DNA from: Streptomyces sulfonofaciens
GTDB taxonomy: Bacteria; Actinomycetota; Actinomycetes; Streptomycetales; Streptomycetaceae
Reading direction: 5' to 3'
Assembly (NCBI RefSeq): GCF_014656295.1
Contig: NZ_BNCD01000035.1
Coordinates: forward strand, 1 to 47,255
DNA length: 47,255 bases
A model generated the notes under the pieces. It had not been told where the DNA came from. It ran no database searches and was given only the letters and a program-made list of their open reading frames with translations. Positions 33,751 through 41,879 of the stretch are shown here, piece after piece (position 1 is the first letter of the stretch; each line of letters starts with the position of its first letter). The position numbers and the translations under genes were made by a program.

Positions 33751-34695
33751 TCACCCGACGACGAGCACCATCTTCCCGCCGGCCTTCCCACTTTCGCCGA
33801 GTTCGTGGGCACGTGCCACCTCGTGCAGGGAGAACGTCCTCGCCACCCGGGGGGTGAGCAGTCTCCGTGCCGCCATCCCCGCGATGTCCTCCAGGGCCAG
33901 GCGATCGGGCTCGACGAAGATGCCGGTCACCCGCACCCGCCCGCCGGCGGCCTCGCGGGCGGGTGTGATGTCGGTGGCGGACGGTACGGAGATCAGGATC
34001 CCGCCGTCGCGCAGAACGGGGAGCGAGGCGAGGCCCGTCCGTCCTCCTACGAGGTCGAGCACCACGTCGACGTCCCGGACCGTCTCCGCGACGTCCTGAC
34101 GGGTGTAGTCCACGGGCTCGTCCACCCCGATGGAGGACAGGTACTCCTGGTGCTGCGGGCCGTCCGTCCCGATGACGTACGCACCGCGACTCCTGGCGAT
34201 CTGCACCGCGAGGTGGCCCACACCGCCCGCGGCCGCGTGGATCAGCACGCGCTGCCCCTCGGCGACGGCCGCGGTGTCGATCAGGCTCTGCCAGGCGATG
34301 AGCGAGCTGAGCGGGAGCGCCGCGGCCTCGATGTCGCCGAGTCCCTCGGGGACGGCGGCGAGTTCGCGGGAGCGCGCGGTCACGTACTCGGCGTAGCAAC
34401 CGGCCTCGAAGGGGAACGCGGGCATTCCGAAGACCCGGTCGCCCACGGCGAACCGTGTCACTCCGGGCCCCAGCGCCTCCACCGTGCCCGCGACGTCCCA
34501 GCCGAGGACGAACGGCGGCCGGCCGAGCTGCCCGCCCGTCGACCTGGTCTTCCAGTCCACCGGATTGACCCCTGCGGCCCGCACCCGTACGAGCACCTCG
34601 GTCGCCCGGGGCTCCGGCCGGGGCACGGTCACCGGTCGCAGCACCTCGGGACCACCGAGGCGCTCCTGGCGCATCGCTTGCATCATCTGCGGCAT
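33751..34695 (-). CDS. NADP-dependent quinone oxidoreductase-like MDR enzyme (copy 2)
   Basis: 314 residues. GroES-like domain with EVLVRVRAAGVNPVDWKTRSTGG and LGWDVAGTVEALGPGVTRFAVGDRVFG, then nucleotide motif HAAAGGVGHLAVQIARSRGAYVIGT and the tail GKAGGKMVLVVG. No zinc site is seen. It is probably a quinone or enone reductase in detoxification. The ATG at 34695 has AAGG upstream. It is divergent from the second MRJP-like gene across a 413-bp AT-richer gap, and possibly co-transcribed with copy 1. The two copies are only distantly alike, so they are not a recent duplication. Confidence 0.88.
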   Translation of the reverse strand: MPQMMQAMRQERLGGPEVLRPVTVPRPEPRATEVLVRVRAAGVNPVDWKTRSTGGQLGRPPFVLGWDVAGTVEALGPGVTRFAVGDRVFGMPAFPFEAGCYAEYVTARSRELAAVPEGLGDIEAAALPLSSLIAWQSLIDTAAVAEGQRVLIHAAAGGVGHLAVQIARSRGAYVIGTDGPQHQEYLSSIGVDEPVDYTRQDVAETVRDVDVVLDLVGGRTGLASLPVLRDGGILISVPSATDITPAREAAGGRVRVTGIFVEPDRLALEDIAGMAARRLLTPRVARTFSLHEVARAHELGESGKAGGKMVLVVG

Positions 34696-35108
34696 GAAGA
34701 CCTTCCCCGTCGGACGCTCGGTTCCAGCCTCGCAGCGCGCGGGCGCGCCCGCCATCAGCCACTCGTCTGCATCTCGCCGTGCCCGCTCGCCCTGCCCGCG
34801 CGCGTTGCCGACCCGCCGTGCACGGGTCGCGCCCGGACCGGGGCCGACGGGTGAGGCACCGCGGGTCGCGCCCGCCGCGGCGGCACCGGCCTGCGCCCGT
34901 CGACTAGGCCCGGTGCTCTTCGGAGCCCTCCGGAACCTGTCGAATGGCCGGGTCTGGCGGTGGATGCTATATCTGGAATTATTCCTGTCACCCCTATGGG
35001 GATTTTCCTTGTTCCGCGCGGGTAGCCAATGAAAGGCCCGCTTCATTTCGATATGCGAAGGTTTCCTGTACGCCGCGAGACACCCTTGCCCGTGAAAGGG
35101 ACGGTGGT
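34696..35108. promoter_or_regulatory. Divergent promoter region between QOR copy 2 and the cytoplasmic MRJP-like gene
   Basis: 413 bp. The part 34965-35070 is unusually AT-rich for this genome and carries GGAATTATTCC (34975-34985, palindrome around T) and CCCCTATGGGG (34991-35001). These are candidate operator or promoter sites for the gene starting at 35109. The left part is GC-rich and without a gene. Confidence 0.5.
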
Positions 35109-36197
35109 ATGCAGAACAGGACGGCTTCCTCCGCCGCCTCCCCGCTGGGGAGCTGGGTGGCACCCGAGTACGAAGTGGTCGCCGAGTTCGACGACCTCAT
35201 GCCCACCGGCGTGACGGTCACGAGCGAGGAGCGGATATTCGTCTCGTTCCCGCGGTGGGGGGACGAGGTTCCCTGCACCGTCGCCGAAGTAGTGGACGGC
35301 AGGGCGGTGCCCTATCCCAGCTCCGGGATGAACGAATGGCGTCCGGAAGCGGGAGGGGAAAGGCTGCTCTCGGTGCAGAGCGTGATCACGGACCCGGCGG
35401 GGCACGTCTGGCTTCTCGACACGGGCAGCCTGGCCTTCGCCCCGTGGCAGGCGGGCGGACCCAAGCTCGTGGAGGTCGATCCGGCCACGGACGAGGTCGT
35501 TCGCGTCGTGCGCCTGGAAGGCGCGGCCGTGACCCCCACGACCTATCTGAACGACGTGCGTTTCGACCTGTCCCGCGGTGCCGGCGGGTACGCGTACGTC
35601 ACGGATTCGCAGCCGGAAGGCGCGCTGATCGTGATCGACCTCGCTTCGGGGGAGAGCTGGAGCCGGCTGCGCGGACACGCCTCCACGCGCGCGGTGGACG
35701 GCTTCCGGGCGATCGTCCAGGGCATCGTCCGCGAGAACTACCAGGTGGGCGCCGACGGCATCGCGATCAGCGCGGACGGCAGCGACCTGTTCTACTGCCC
35801 GCTGTCGAGCAGACGCCTGTACCGCGTGGGGACCGCCGCCCTTCTCGATCGGTCGGTGTCGGAGGAGGAGGTCGGCGCCCTGGTCGTGGACCTCGGGGAC
35901 AAGGCCGCCTCGGACGGGCTGGAGACCGACGCCGAAGGGAGCGTGTACGCCACGGCCTATGAGCACAGTGCGGTCGTCAAACGGGATCCGGACGGCACCT
36001 TCTCCACCGTTCTGCACGCGCCGGAACTGCTGTGGCCCGACACCCTCGCCCTGGCGGACAACGGCCATCTGTACCTCAGCGTGAACCAGCTTCCGCGGAC
36101 GCCCCTCTTCAACGACGGTGTGGACACCCGAGTGCCTCCGTACCGGATCATCCGCGTCCCGGTGAGCGGGCGCCCGGTACGCCTGTCCCGCGCCTGA
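35109..36197 (+). CDS. Major royal jelly protein / yellow-like beta-propeller protein, no signal peptide
   Basis: 362 residues, paralogous to the gene at 24879-26069. Shared blocks include DLMPTGVTVTSEERIFVSFPRWGDEVPCTVAEV, GGPKLVEVDPATDEVVRVV, YLNDVRFDLSRGAGGYAYVTDS, GADGIAISADGSDLFYCPLSSRRLYRVG and SDGLETDAEGSVYATAYEHSAVVKRD. The N-terminus MQNRTASSAASPLGSWVAPEYE has no hydrophobic or twin-arginine signal, so it is predicted cytoplasmic, unlike its paralogue. ATG at 35109 has an AGGGACGG stretch upstream; an in-frame start at 34944 would add residues without likeness to the family. Function unknown. Confidence 0.87.
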   Translation: MQNRTASSAASPLGSWVAPEYEVVAEFDDLMPTGVTVTSEERIFVSFPRWGDEVPCTVAEVVDGRAVPYPSSGMNEWRPEAGGERLLSVQSVITDPAGHVWLLDTGSLAFAPWQAGGPKLVEVDPATDEVVRVVRLEGAAVTPTTYLNDVRFDLSRGAGGYAYVTDSQPEGALIVIDLASGESWSRLRGHASTRAVDGFRAIVQGIVRENYQVGADGIAISADGSDLFYCPLSSRRLYRVGTAALLDRSVSEEEVGALVVDLGDKAASDGLETDAEGSVYATAYEHSAVVKRDPDGTFSTVLHAPELLWPDTLALADNGHLYLSVNQLPRTPLFNDGVDTRVPPYRIIRVPVSGRPVRLSRA

Positions 36198-36231
36198 GGG
36201 GCGAGAGGGACCGGCTCCGCCCGGGGCGGGG

Positions 36232-36801
36232 TCATCGTCCGTGCCGGAGGCCGTCGATCTCCCGGCGCAGATCCCCGATGGCGGCCTGCAACGCCGCCAC
36301 GTCTGCCTTGTCGGCCGACTGGTCCTCCTCGTTGAGGGAGACGACCAAGGTCCCCCCTGGTTCGAGGGTCACCTGAGCGGTGTCCCCGACGCCGTCGCCG
36401 CCCTGCCGCCGGATGGCCACTTCCAGGTCCTCCCGGCGCATCCCGCGCCATCCGGTGGCCGCCGGGAGCCATCGCCCGTCGCGGGCCAGCGTCGTGGGCC
36501 TGCCCTCGAAGAGGCGGCCGAGGCGGTCGTAGCGCGCGGCCAGCCGGACGAACACCGCGTTCGTGGCGACCAGGACGGCGGCGCCGTACGCCGCCCCCGT
36601 GAACGAGTTGTCAGGGCCGATGATCGCGTTCTGGACCACATTGGACAGCAGCAGCATCACCACGAGGTCGAAACTGTTCACCTGGGCGAGTTCACGCTTG
36701 CCCGCCAGGCGGAGCAGCACCAGGATGAGGACGTACACCGCGACCGTGCGCAGTGTCTTCTCGGCGTACGTGATCCCACTGTCCGACAAGTCGTGCCACA
36801 C
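36232..36801 (-). CDS. DUF421 (YetF-like) membrane protein
   Basis: 189 residues. Three N-terminal membrane helices (TLRTVAVYVLILVLLRLAGKRELAQ, FDLVVMLLLSNVVQNAII, GAAYGAAVLVATNAVFVRLAA) are followed by the DUF421 cytoplasmic domain (GRPTTLARDGRWLPAATGWRGMRREDLEVAIRRQG) and a C-terminal coiled-coil-like tail. GTG at 36801, with GAGG 7 nt upstream, starts just before the first helix; the longer frame to 36873 adds an Arg-rich tail. The family has no settled function. Convergent with the MRJP-like gene. Confidence 0.85.
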   Translation of the reverse strand: MWHDLSDSGITYAEKTLRTVAVYVLILVLLRLAGKRELAQVNSFDLVVMLLLSNVVQNAIIGPDNSFTGAAYGAAVLVATNAVFVRLAARYDRLGRLFEGRPTTLARDGRWLPAATGWRGMRREDLEVAIRRQGGDGVGDTAQVTLEPGGTLVVSLNEEDQSADKADVAALQAAIGDLRREIDGLRHGR

Positions 36802-36987
36802 GGCTGCCTCTCCCGTTCCGCGGTCGCCCTCCGGGCGTGCAGGGTGACGACGCCGGGTCCCCGCGCGACTCAAACTAGTCGAGATGCGGCGGGCAGTCCC
36901 GGCACCGGCACCGGTCTCGCCCGGGTGCTCCGGGTCCCAGCGGCACCGGGAGGGCGCCCGGTGGCTTCGGCCATCCGGCCGGCAAAG

Positions 36988-37617
36988 TCACTCGCAGCGG
37001 GCGAGCAGGCCCTTCAGCGCGGTGGCGGCCAGGGCTCGTGCGTGTGCCTCGGTGAGGTCGTAGTGGCCGGTGAGGCGCCGGAAGATCAAGGGGCCGAACA
37101 GGATGTCGATGACATCGTCCACGGCGATCGCCCGACGCACCTCGTCCCGGTCCACGGCCCGCTGCCACAGCGTGGTGATGGCCGCGCGCCGGTCGGCGAG
37201 GAAGTACTCGCGGAAGTAGGCGGCGCCGGCCGTGTCCTCGACGCAGGCGGCGAGGAGTTGGGCGAAGATCCTTCCGTGGTCGCTGGCGTAGAAGGCGCTG
37301 ACGCGCACCACCTGTTCGGTGAGGTCTGCGACGGCGCTTCCGGTGTCGGGCAGCGGGAGGGCTCCTGCCATCATGCGGCCGAACGCCTCAGCCGCGACCG
37401 CGATGCGTGAGGGCCAGTGCTTGTAGACGGTGACCTTGCTGACGCCCGAGCGGGCTGCGATCGCGTCGATGCCGGCGGCCGGCAGGCCCCCTTCCGCCAG
37501 CAGCTCACGCGTTGCGTCCAGGACGGCCTGGTGGATGCGGTCACTGCGTGGACCTGTGGGGTGGGCGATGATCCCCGGCCCCGCTCCCGTAGGGGGCTCG
37601 GCTTTGCGCGACGACAC
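36988..37617 (-). CDS. TetR/AcrR-family regulator (TetR-1)
   Basis: 209 residues. The N-terminal helix-turn-helix contains ATRELLAEGGLPAAGIDAIAARSGVSKVTVYKHWPSRIAVAAEAF, followed by a helical TetR_C-type ligand domain. GTG at 37617 is chosen (AAGG about 10 nt upstream); ATGs at 37647 and 37659 are alternatives without a ribosome site. It is divergent from an aldo/keto reductase, with a decayed gene between them. It probably acts on the 16-bp palindromes at 38046-38061 and 39990-40005, but no copy is seen at its own promoter, so autoregulation is not evident. Confidence 0.87.
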   Translation of the reverse strand: MSSRKAEPPTGAGPGIIAHPTGPRSDRIHQAVLDATRELLAEGGLPAAGIDAIAARSGVSKVTVYKHWPSRIAVAAEAFGRMMAGALPLPDTGSAVADLTEQVVRVSAFYASDHGRIFAQLLAACVEDTAGAAYFREYFLADRRAAITTLWQRAVDRDEVRRAIAVDDVIDILFGPLIFRRLTGHYDLTEAHARALAATALKGLLARCE

Positions 37618-37702
37618 TCTCGTCTTACCTTCCCAGCGGTGTGTCATGGCGTGCGCCACGGTGGGTCAGCCGTGCCTCTCGACGACCGGACGAACCCACA
37701 GC

Positions 37703-37950
37703 CTACTCCACGAACCGGCCGCCCAGAGCGGAAAGAGATGCGTCGGACCAGGTCAGGAGGGTTCGGATCAAGGGCTCCACGGTGATCGGCAGATCGCGGA
37801 CTCGGCGGCCGGCGGCCGGCGGCGTGCTGAACGGCGTTGGCGATGGCCGGTGCCACCCCGACGATGGCGACTTCGCCGAGTCCCTTCACCCCGGTCGGAT
37901 CGGCACGCCCGTCTTCGCCGTCGAGGTACGGGGCGTCGGCCGCGACCGAG
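37703..37950 (-). pseudogene. Xanthine dehydrogenase-family molybdopterin-binding subunit, 3' remnant
   Basis: On the minus strand ADAPYLDGEDGRADPTGVKGLGEVAIVGVAPAIANAVQHAAGRR matches the conserved C-terminal block of the large molybdenum subunit of aldehyde/xanthine dehydrogenases. The frame is then lost, but in another frame VRDLPITVEPLI, the usual family C-terminus, continues to a stop at 37703. The break lies in three tandem copies of a 7-mer (GGCCGCC, about 37806-37826); removing one copy restores HAAGRRVRDLPI exactly. The 5' nine-tenths of the gene is absent, so this is a relic in the 465-bp gap between TetR-1 and the aldo/keto reductase. Confidence 0.8.
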
Positions 37951-38045
37951 CCCCACGAGCACGGGCAGTACGGGAGCGGACGACACTCATGCGTGACACG
38001 GGAGCACAATGGGACGTTCCTTGCACAGTCCGGCCCACATCTCCA

Positions 38046-38061
38046 AACTGTACATACAGTT
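38046..38061. promoter_or_regulatory. TetR-type operator upstream of the aldo/keto reductase
   Basis: AACTGTACATACAGTT is a dyad of two perfect 7-bp arms around CA, ending 21 bp before the start codon and thus over the promoter or 5' leader. A near copy lies upstream of the SDR at 39990-40005. TetR-1 is the likely ligand. Confidence 0.7.
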
Positions 38062-38082
38062 CAAAAGATTGCAGGAGTAATG

Positions 38083-38940
38083 ATGTCCGATATGTCTGCC
38101 ACTCCCAGCGGCACCTTCAGCCACGACGGCCTGGAGGTGACGCGGCTCGGGTTCGGCTCGATGCAGCTCACCGGCCCCGGGGTCTGGGGCGACCCGAAAG
38201 ATCCCGACGAGGCCGTGCGGGTGCTGCGCCGCGCCGTCGAACTCGGTGTGAACTTCATCGACACCGCCGACTCCTACGGCCCCTTCACCGCAGAACTCCT
38301 CATCAGGAAGGCGCTGCATCCGTACGCCGACGACGTCGTCATCGCCACCAAGGCCGGCCTCAGCAGGCAGGGGCCGGGCGTGTGGACGCCAATCGGGAGG
38401 CCGGAATACCTGCGACAGCAGGCCGAACTCAGTCTGCGGCACCTCGGTGTGGACCGCATCGACCTGTTCCAGTTGCACCGTGTCGACCCGGCGGTACCGC
38501 TGGAGGACCAGGTCGGCGAACTGAGGAAGCTCCAGGACGAGGGCAAGATCCGCCACATCGGCCTCAGCGAGGTCACCGTGGCGCAGGTGCGGGCGGCGGC
38601 GCAGATCGCGGACATCGCGACGGTGCAGAACATGTACAACATCGCCGACCGGTCGGCCGAGGAACTGCTGGACCATGCGACCGCCCACGGCATCGGGTTC
38701 ATCCCGTGGTTCCCCCTGGCGACCGGCTCTCTCGCCGCTCCGAACGGCCCGCTGACGGCCCTGGCCGAGCAGTACGACGCCACTCCCTCGCAGTTGGCGC
38801 TCGCATGGCTGCTCAAGCGGTCCCCGGTCATGCTGCCGATTCCCGGGACGTCGAGCGTCGCGCATCTGGAGGACAACGTGGGCGCCGCCCTGATCAAGCT
38901 GGACGACAACGCGTTCGACACCCTCGCGGCAGCCGTCTGA
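38083..38940 (+). CDS. Aldo/keto reductase
   Basis: 285 residues, a TIM-barrel NADPH-dependent carbonyl reductase. The catalytic tetrad is visible: Asp60 and Tyr65 in NFIDTADSYG, Lys90 in VVIATKAG and His132 in LFQLHRVDP. The C-terminal cofactor segment LPIPGTSSVAHLEDNV is typical. ATG at 38083 has AGGAG with 5-nt spacing; the ATG at 38080 would be only 2 nt from it and the one at 38092 14 nt. Probably controlled by TetR-1. The physiological carbonyl substrate is unknown; a redox-stress or aldehyde-detoxification role fits the neighbours. Confidence 0.9.
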   Translation: MSDMSATPSGTFSHDGLEVTRLGFGSMQLTGPGVWGDPKDPDEAVRVLRRAVELGVNFIDTADSYGPFTAELLIRKALHPYADDVVIATKAGLSRQGPGVWTPIGRPEYLRQQAELSLRHLGVDRIDLFQLHRVDPAVPLEDQVGELRKLQDEGKIRHIGLSEVTVAQVRAAAQIADIATVQNMYNIADRSAEELLDHATAHGIGFIPWFPLATGSLAAPNGPLTALAEQYDATPSQLALAWLLKRSPVMLPIPGTSSVAHLEDNVGAALIKLDDNAFDTLAAAV

Positions 38941-39114
38941 GCGGGGCCGCAGCCGGGGGGTGCGCGGGCCGGGGGCGCGCAGGCGGATCCGGCCGGGCGG
39001 GGACGCACCCCGCTTCGGGTGCGTCCCGCGGCGCACACGGCCGGTGCTCGCCCCACACCTCGGGCGACGCGCCGGCAGACGGCCAGGTGGCAGACGGCCA
39101 GGTGGCTCAGGCCG

Positions 39115-39960
39115 TCAGGCCGCCCCGGCCTCGTCGTGGTCGGTGGCGGCCGACACCTCGCGCCATGCGTCGATGTCGGCGTGCAACCGCGCGAGCTTGG
39201 CCTCCACGGCGCGAACGGAGTCCTTGCCCAGCAGCAGGCGCAGCGGCGGCTGCTCGGCCTCGGTCATGCCCACGATCGCCGCGGCGGCCTTGACGGGGTC
39301 GCCCGGCTGTGCGTGGTTGACCGCCCTCGCCCGGCGACGCATGGCTCCGGCGGTGTCGTCGTAGTCCTCCATCACGGTCGCCCCGGTGTGCAGACTGGAT
39401 CCGTCCAGGAAGTCCGTGCGGAAATACCCGGGCTCGACGATGGTCACGTGCACGCCCAGCGGACCCACTTCGTGGCTGAGGGCCTCGCTGAAGCCCTCCA
39501 CGGCGAACTTCGTCGAGGCGTAGATGCCCCACCCGGCTGATCCGACGAGACCGCCGACGGAGGAGATGTTGATGACGTGGCCCGCGCGCTGGGCCCGCAG
39601 GATGGGAAGTACGGCACGCTGGACGTGCAGCGTGCCGAACACATTGACCTCGTACACGGCGCGCACCGCCTCGTCGCTCGCCTCCTCGACGGCGGACAGC
39701 AGTCCGCGGCCCGCGTTGTTCACGACGACGTCGAGCCGGCCGAAGGTGTCGACGGCGGCGGCGACCGCGCTCCTGACCTGCTCCTGGTCGGTCACGTCGA
39801 GATCGAGAGCCAGCAGGTCCCCTCCCGCGCCGGGCAGGAGCTCCCCGAGGGGCGCGGAGCTGCGGGCCGTGGCGACGACCCGATGCCCCCTGGCCAACGC
39901 CGCACGGACGAGTTCGAGGCCGAAGCCCCGCGATGCACCGGTGATGAACCAGACACCCAT
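39115..39960 (-). CDS. SDR-family oxidoreductase
   Basis: 281 residues. Cofactor motif TGASRGFG (7-14), NNAG (81-84), catalytic Ser134, Tyr147 and Lys151 (GIYASTK). TARSS after beta2 suggests NADP(H). The extended C-terminus after TIVEPGYFRTDFL is typical of the 17-beta-HSD-like SDR subgroup common in Streptomyces. The likely operator at 39990-40005 sits 30 bp before the start. It is convergent with the aldo/keto reductase and probably in the same TetR-1 regulon. Confidence 0.9.
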   Translation of the reverse strand: MGVWFITGASRGFGLELVRAALARGHRVVATARSSAPLGELLPGAGGDLLALDLDVTDQEQVRSAVAAAVDTFGRLDVVVNNAGRGLLSAVEEASDEAVRAVYEVNVFGTLHVQRAVLPILRAQRAGHVINISSVGGLVGSAGWGIYASTKFAVEGFSEALSHEVGPLGVHVTIVEPGYFRTDFLDGSSLHTGATVMEDYDDTAGAMRRRARAVNHAQPGDPVKAAAAIVGMTEAEQPPLRLLLGKDSVRAVEAKLARLHADIDAWREVSAATDHDEAGAA

Positions 39961-39989
39961 GGCGTCCTCCCTGACTGGGGCCAGAACTG

Positions 39990-40005
39990 AACTGTACGAT
40001 CAGTT
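39990..40005. promoter_or_regulatory. Second copy of the TetR-type operator, upstream of the SDR
   Basis: AACTGTACGATCAGTT matches the site at 38046-38061 at 13 of 16 positions, keeping the AACTG...CAGTT arms and 16-bp length. It lies 30 bp upstream of the SDR start. Confidence 0.65.
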
Positions 40006-40075
40006 TACTTCATTGCCGCTCCCGGGACCCCGGCGCCCCCGGCCCCCTCTCCCGGCCCGTGGGCTCGGGCTCCCG

Positions 40076-41062
40076 TCAGGGCACGATGTCGACGACGACC
40101 TTCCCGGACGCGGTGCGGTCCTCGATCGCCCGGTGCGCCTCGCCGGCCTCCGCCAGGTCGTAGTGCGTCGGATCGAGCAGCGGCCGCAGCCTGCCGCTGT
40201 CGGCGAGCACCGCCGCCTCGCGCAGGATCTGGCCGTGGTGCTCACGGCCCCGCCCCGTCAGCATCGGCAGCAGGGTGAACACACCGGAGTAGGTGGCACC
40301 GCGGAACGACAGGGGCGCCAGCGCGTGGGTGCCCCAGCCCAGCGAACTGACCACGTGCCCCGTATAGGTGCGCACCGCCTCGAAGGAGACGCCCAGAACC
40401 GGGCCCCCCACGGTGTCGTACACCACGTCGAACCCCTCTCCGTCCGTGAACTCGGCCACGTACTCGGCCACGGACATCGCGGTGCGGTCGATCGGGACCG
40501 CCCCCAGGTCGCGCACGACGGGAACCTTCGCCGCCGACTCGGTCGCGTACACCTCGCCCCCGCGGGCCCGGGCGATCTGGACGGCGACGCTGCCCACCCC
40601 GCCGGCCCCTCCGTGCACCAGCACCCGCTGCCCGCCATGCACACCGGCGCGGTCCACCAGCCCCTCCCACGCCGTGATCACGGCCAGCGGAAGGGCCGCG
40701 GCCTCACGCATCGTCAGCGCGGCGGGCTTGGGTGAGAGCAGGCGCGCATCGACCGCCGCGAACTCGGCCAGCGAGCCCTGCAGATCCCCCACCCCGCCGG
40801 TCAGCCCGTAGACCTCGTCACCGGCACGGAACCCGTCCACGCCCGCCCCGGTCTCCACCACCTCACCGGCCAGGTCCATGCCGAGCACGGCGGGCAGCCG
40901 GGTTTGCGCGTGCGCGGCCTGACCCGCCCGGATCTTCGTGTCCAGCGGATTGACCCCGCTGGCATGGATCCGCACCAGGACCTGACCCGGTCCGGGCACG
41001 GGCCTCGCAATCTCCCGCAGCTCCACCTGCCCGCCGAACTGCTCCAGCACCATCGCACGCAT
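40076..41062 (-). CDS. Zinc-independent quinone oxidoreductase-like MDR enzyme (copy 3)
   Basis: 328 residues. QVLVRIHASGVNPLDTKIRAG, LGMDLAGEVVETGAGVDGFRAGDEVYG, and nucleotide motif VHGGAGGVGSVAVQIARARG, ending in RTASGKVVVDIVP. It lacks zinc-binding Cys and should reduce quinones or enones with NADPH. ATG at 41062 has AAGG 8 nt upstream, preferred to a start at 41086. It is divergent from TetR-2; the duplicated palindrome between them suggests repression by TetR-2 relieved by a reactive ligand. Confidence 0.9.
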   Translation of the reverse strand: MRAMVLEQFGGQVELREIARPVPGPGQVLVRIHASGVNPLDTKIRAGQAAHAQTRLPAVLGMDLAGEVVETGAGVDGFRAGDEVYGLTGGVGDLQGSLAEFAAVDARLLSPKPAALTMREAAALPLAVITAWEGLVDRAGVHGGQRVLVHGGAGGVGSVAVQIARARGGEVYATESAAKVPVVRDLGAVPIDRTAMSVAEYVAEFTDGEGFDVVYDTVGGPVLGVSFEAVRTYTGHVVSSLGWGTHALAPLSFRGATYSGVFTLLPMLTGRGREHHGQILREAAVLADSGRLRPLLDPTHYDLAEAGEAHRAIEDRTASGKVVVDIVP

Positions 41063-41122
41063 CACAGCACCTTCTTCTCGGACCACTCCCGGTGGCCGGC
41101 GTCTCCAGCCCCCGGCAGGAAG

Positions 41123-41136
41123 ACAGACTAGTCTGT
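41123..41136. promoter_or_regulatory. TetR-2 operator, copy A
   Basis: ACAGACTAGTCTGT is a perfect 14-bp palindrome in the 132-bp divergent region, 61 bp before the MDR gene start. Confidence 0.75.
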
Positions 41137-41175
41137 TCGATTAAGCGGATGCAACCGGATGCGGCAGTTAATAAA

Positions 41176-41189
41176 ACGGACTAGTCTGT
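41176..41189. promoter_or_regulatory. TetR-2 operator, copy B
   Basis: ACGGACTAGTCTGT matches copy A at 13 of 14 positions, 53 bp away (about five helical turns), and ends 5 bp before the TetR-2 ATG, so binding should block its transcription. Confidence 0.75.
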
Positions 41190-41194
41190 ATGGC

Positions 41195-41782
41195 ATGGCG
41201 ACGCGCGTACGCAAGACGAACACCGAGCAGAAGATCCTCGACACGGCCGCCGGCCTCTTCCACCGGCACGGGCTGCGCGGGGTCGGGATCGACCAGGTCA
41301 TCGCGGAGTCCGGGGTGGCCAAGTCCACGCTGTACGCCCATTTCCGCACCAAGGACGACCTCATCGCGGCCTATCTGCGGCGCACGGACGACTCATGGAT
41401 GGAGCAGTTGCGGACAGCGGCCGAGGCGGCCGGGCCTGCCCCCGCCCAGCAGATAGTGGGGCTGTTCGACGCACTGGTGGCCTCGTTCGACCGCCACGGC
41501 TTCTTCGGCTGCCCCTTCATCAGTGCCGCCGTCGAGGCCGAGCCGGGCTCCAAGGCCCATGAGGCCGCCACGACCCACACCCGACGGCGGCAGGAATGGC
41601 TGGCCGGGCTCGGCCGCGCCGCGGGCGCCGGGGACCCGACCGCACTGGCCGACCACCTGGGACTGCTGATCGACGGTGCCCTCGCTTCGGGCCGCCTCCT
41701 GCAGGACCGCGGCGTGGTGGACGCCGCCAAGGCGTCAGCCCGCGACTGCGTGCGCACCCACGCCGCACAGCCCGCGGCCTGA
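41195..41782 (+). CDS. TetR/AcrR-family regulator (TetR-2)
   Basis: 195 residues. Helix-turn-helix near residues 12-58: ILDTAAGLFHRHGLRGVGIDQVIAESGVAKSTLYAHFRTKDDLIAAYL. The ligand domain contains the DRHGFFGCPFISAAVEAEPGSKAHEAA pattern common in TetR proteins beside oxidoreductases; the single Cys in FFGCPF could be a redox or electrophile sensor, which is speculative. ATG at 41195 lacks a ribosome site and abuts operator B, so the transcript may be leaderless. A start at 41159 would place both the start codon and operator B within the coding region. Likely represses itself and the divergent MDR enzyme. Confidence 0.9.
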   Translation: MATRVRKTNTEQKILDTAAGLFHRHGLRGVGIDQVIAESGVAKSTLYAHFRTKDDLIAAYLRRTDDSWMEQLRTAAEAAGPAPAQQIVGLFDALVASFDRHGFFGCPFISAAVEAEPGSKAHEAATTHTRRRQEWLAGLGRAAGAGDPTALADHLGLLIDGALASGRLLQDRGVVDAAKASARDCVRTHAAQPAA

Positions 41783-41879
41783 ACCGGGGGCAGCCCGCAT
41801 TCGGCGGGGGTGTGCAGGCCGTCGCCGGGCGGGTACCGAGCGGGAACGGCGGCGGCCGTTCCCGCCGGTGGGAGGAGTC

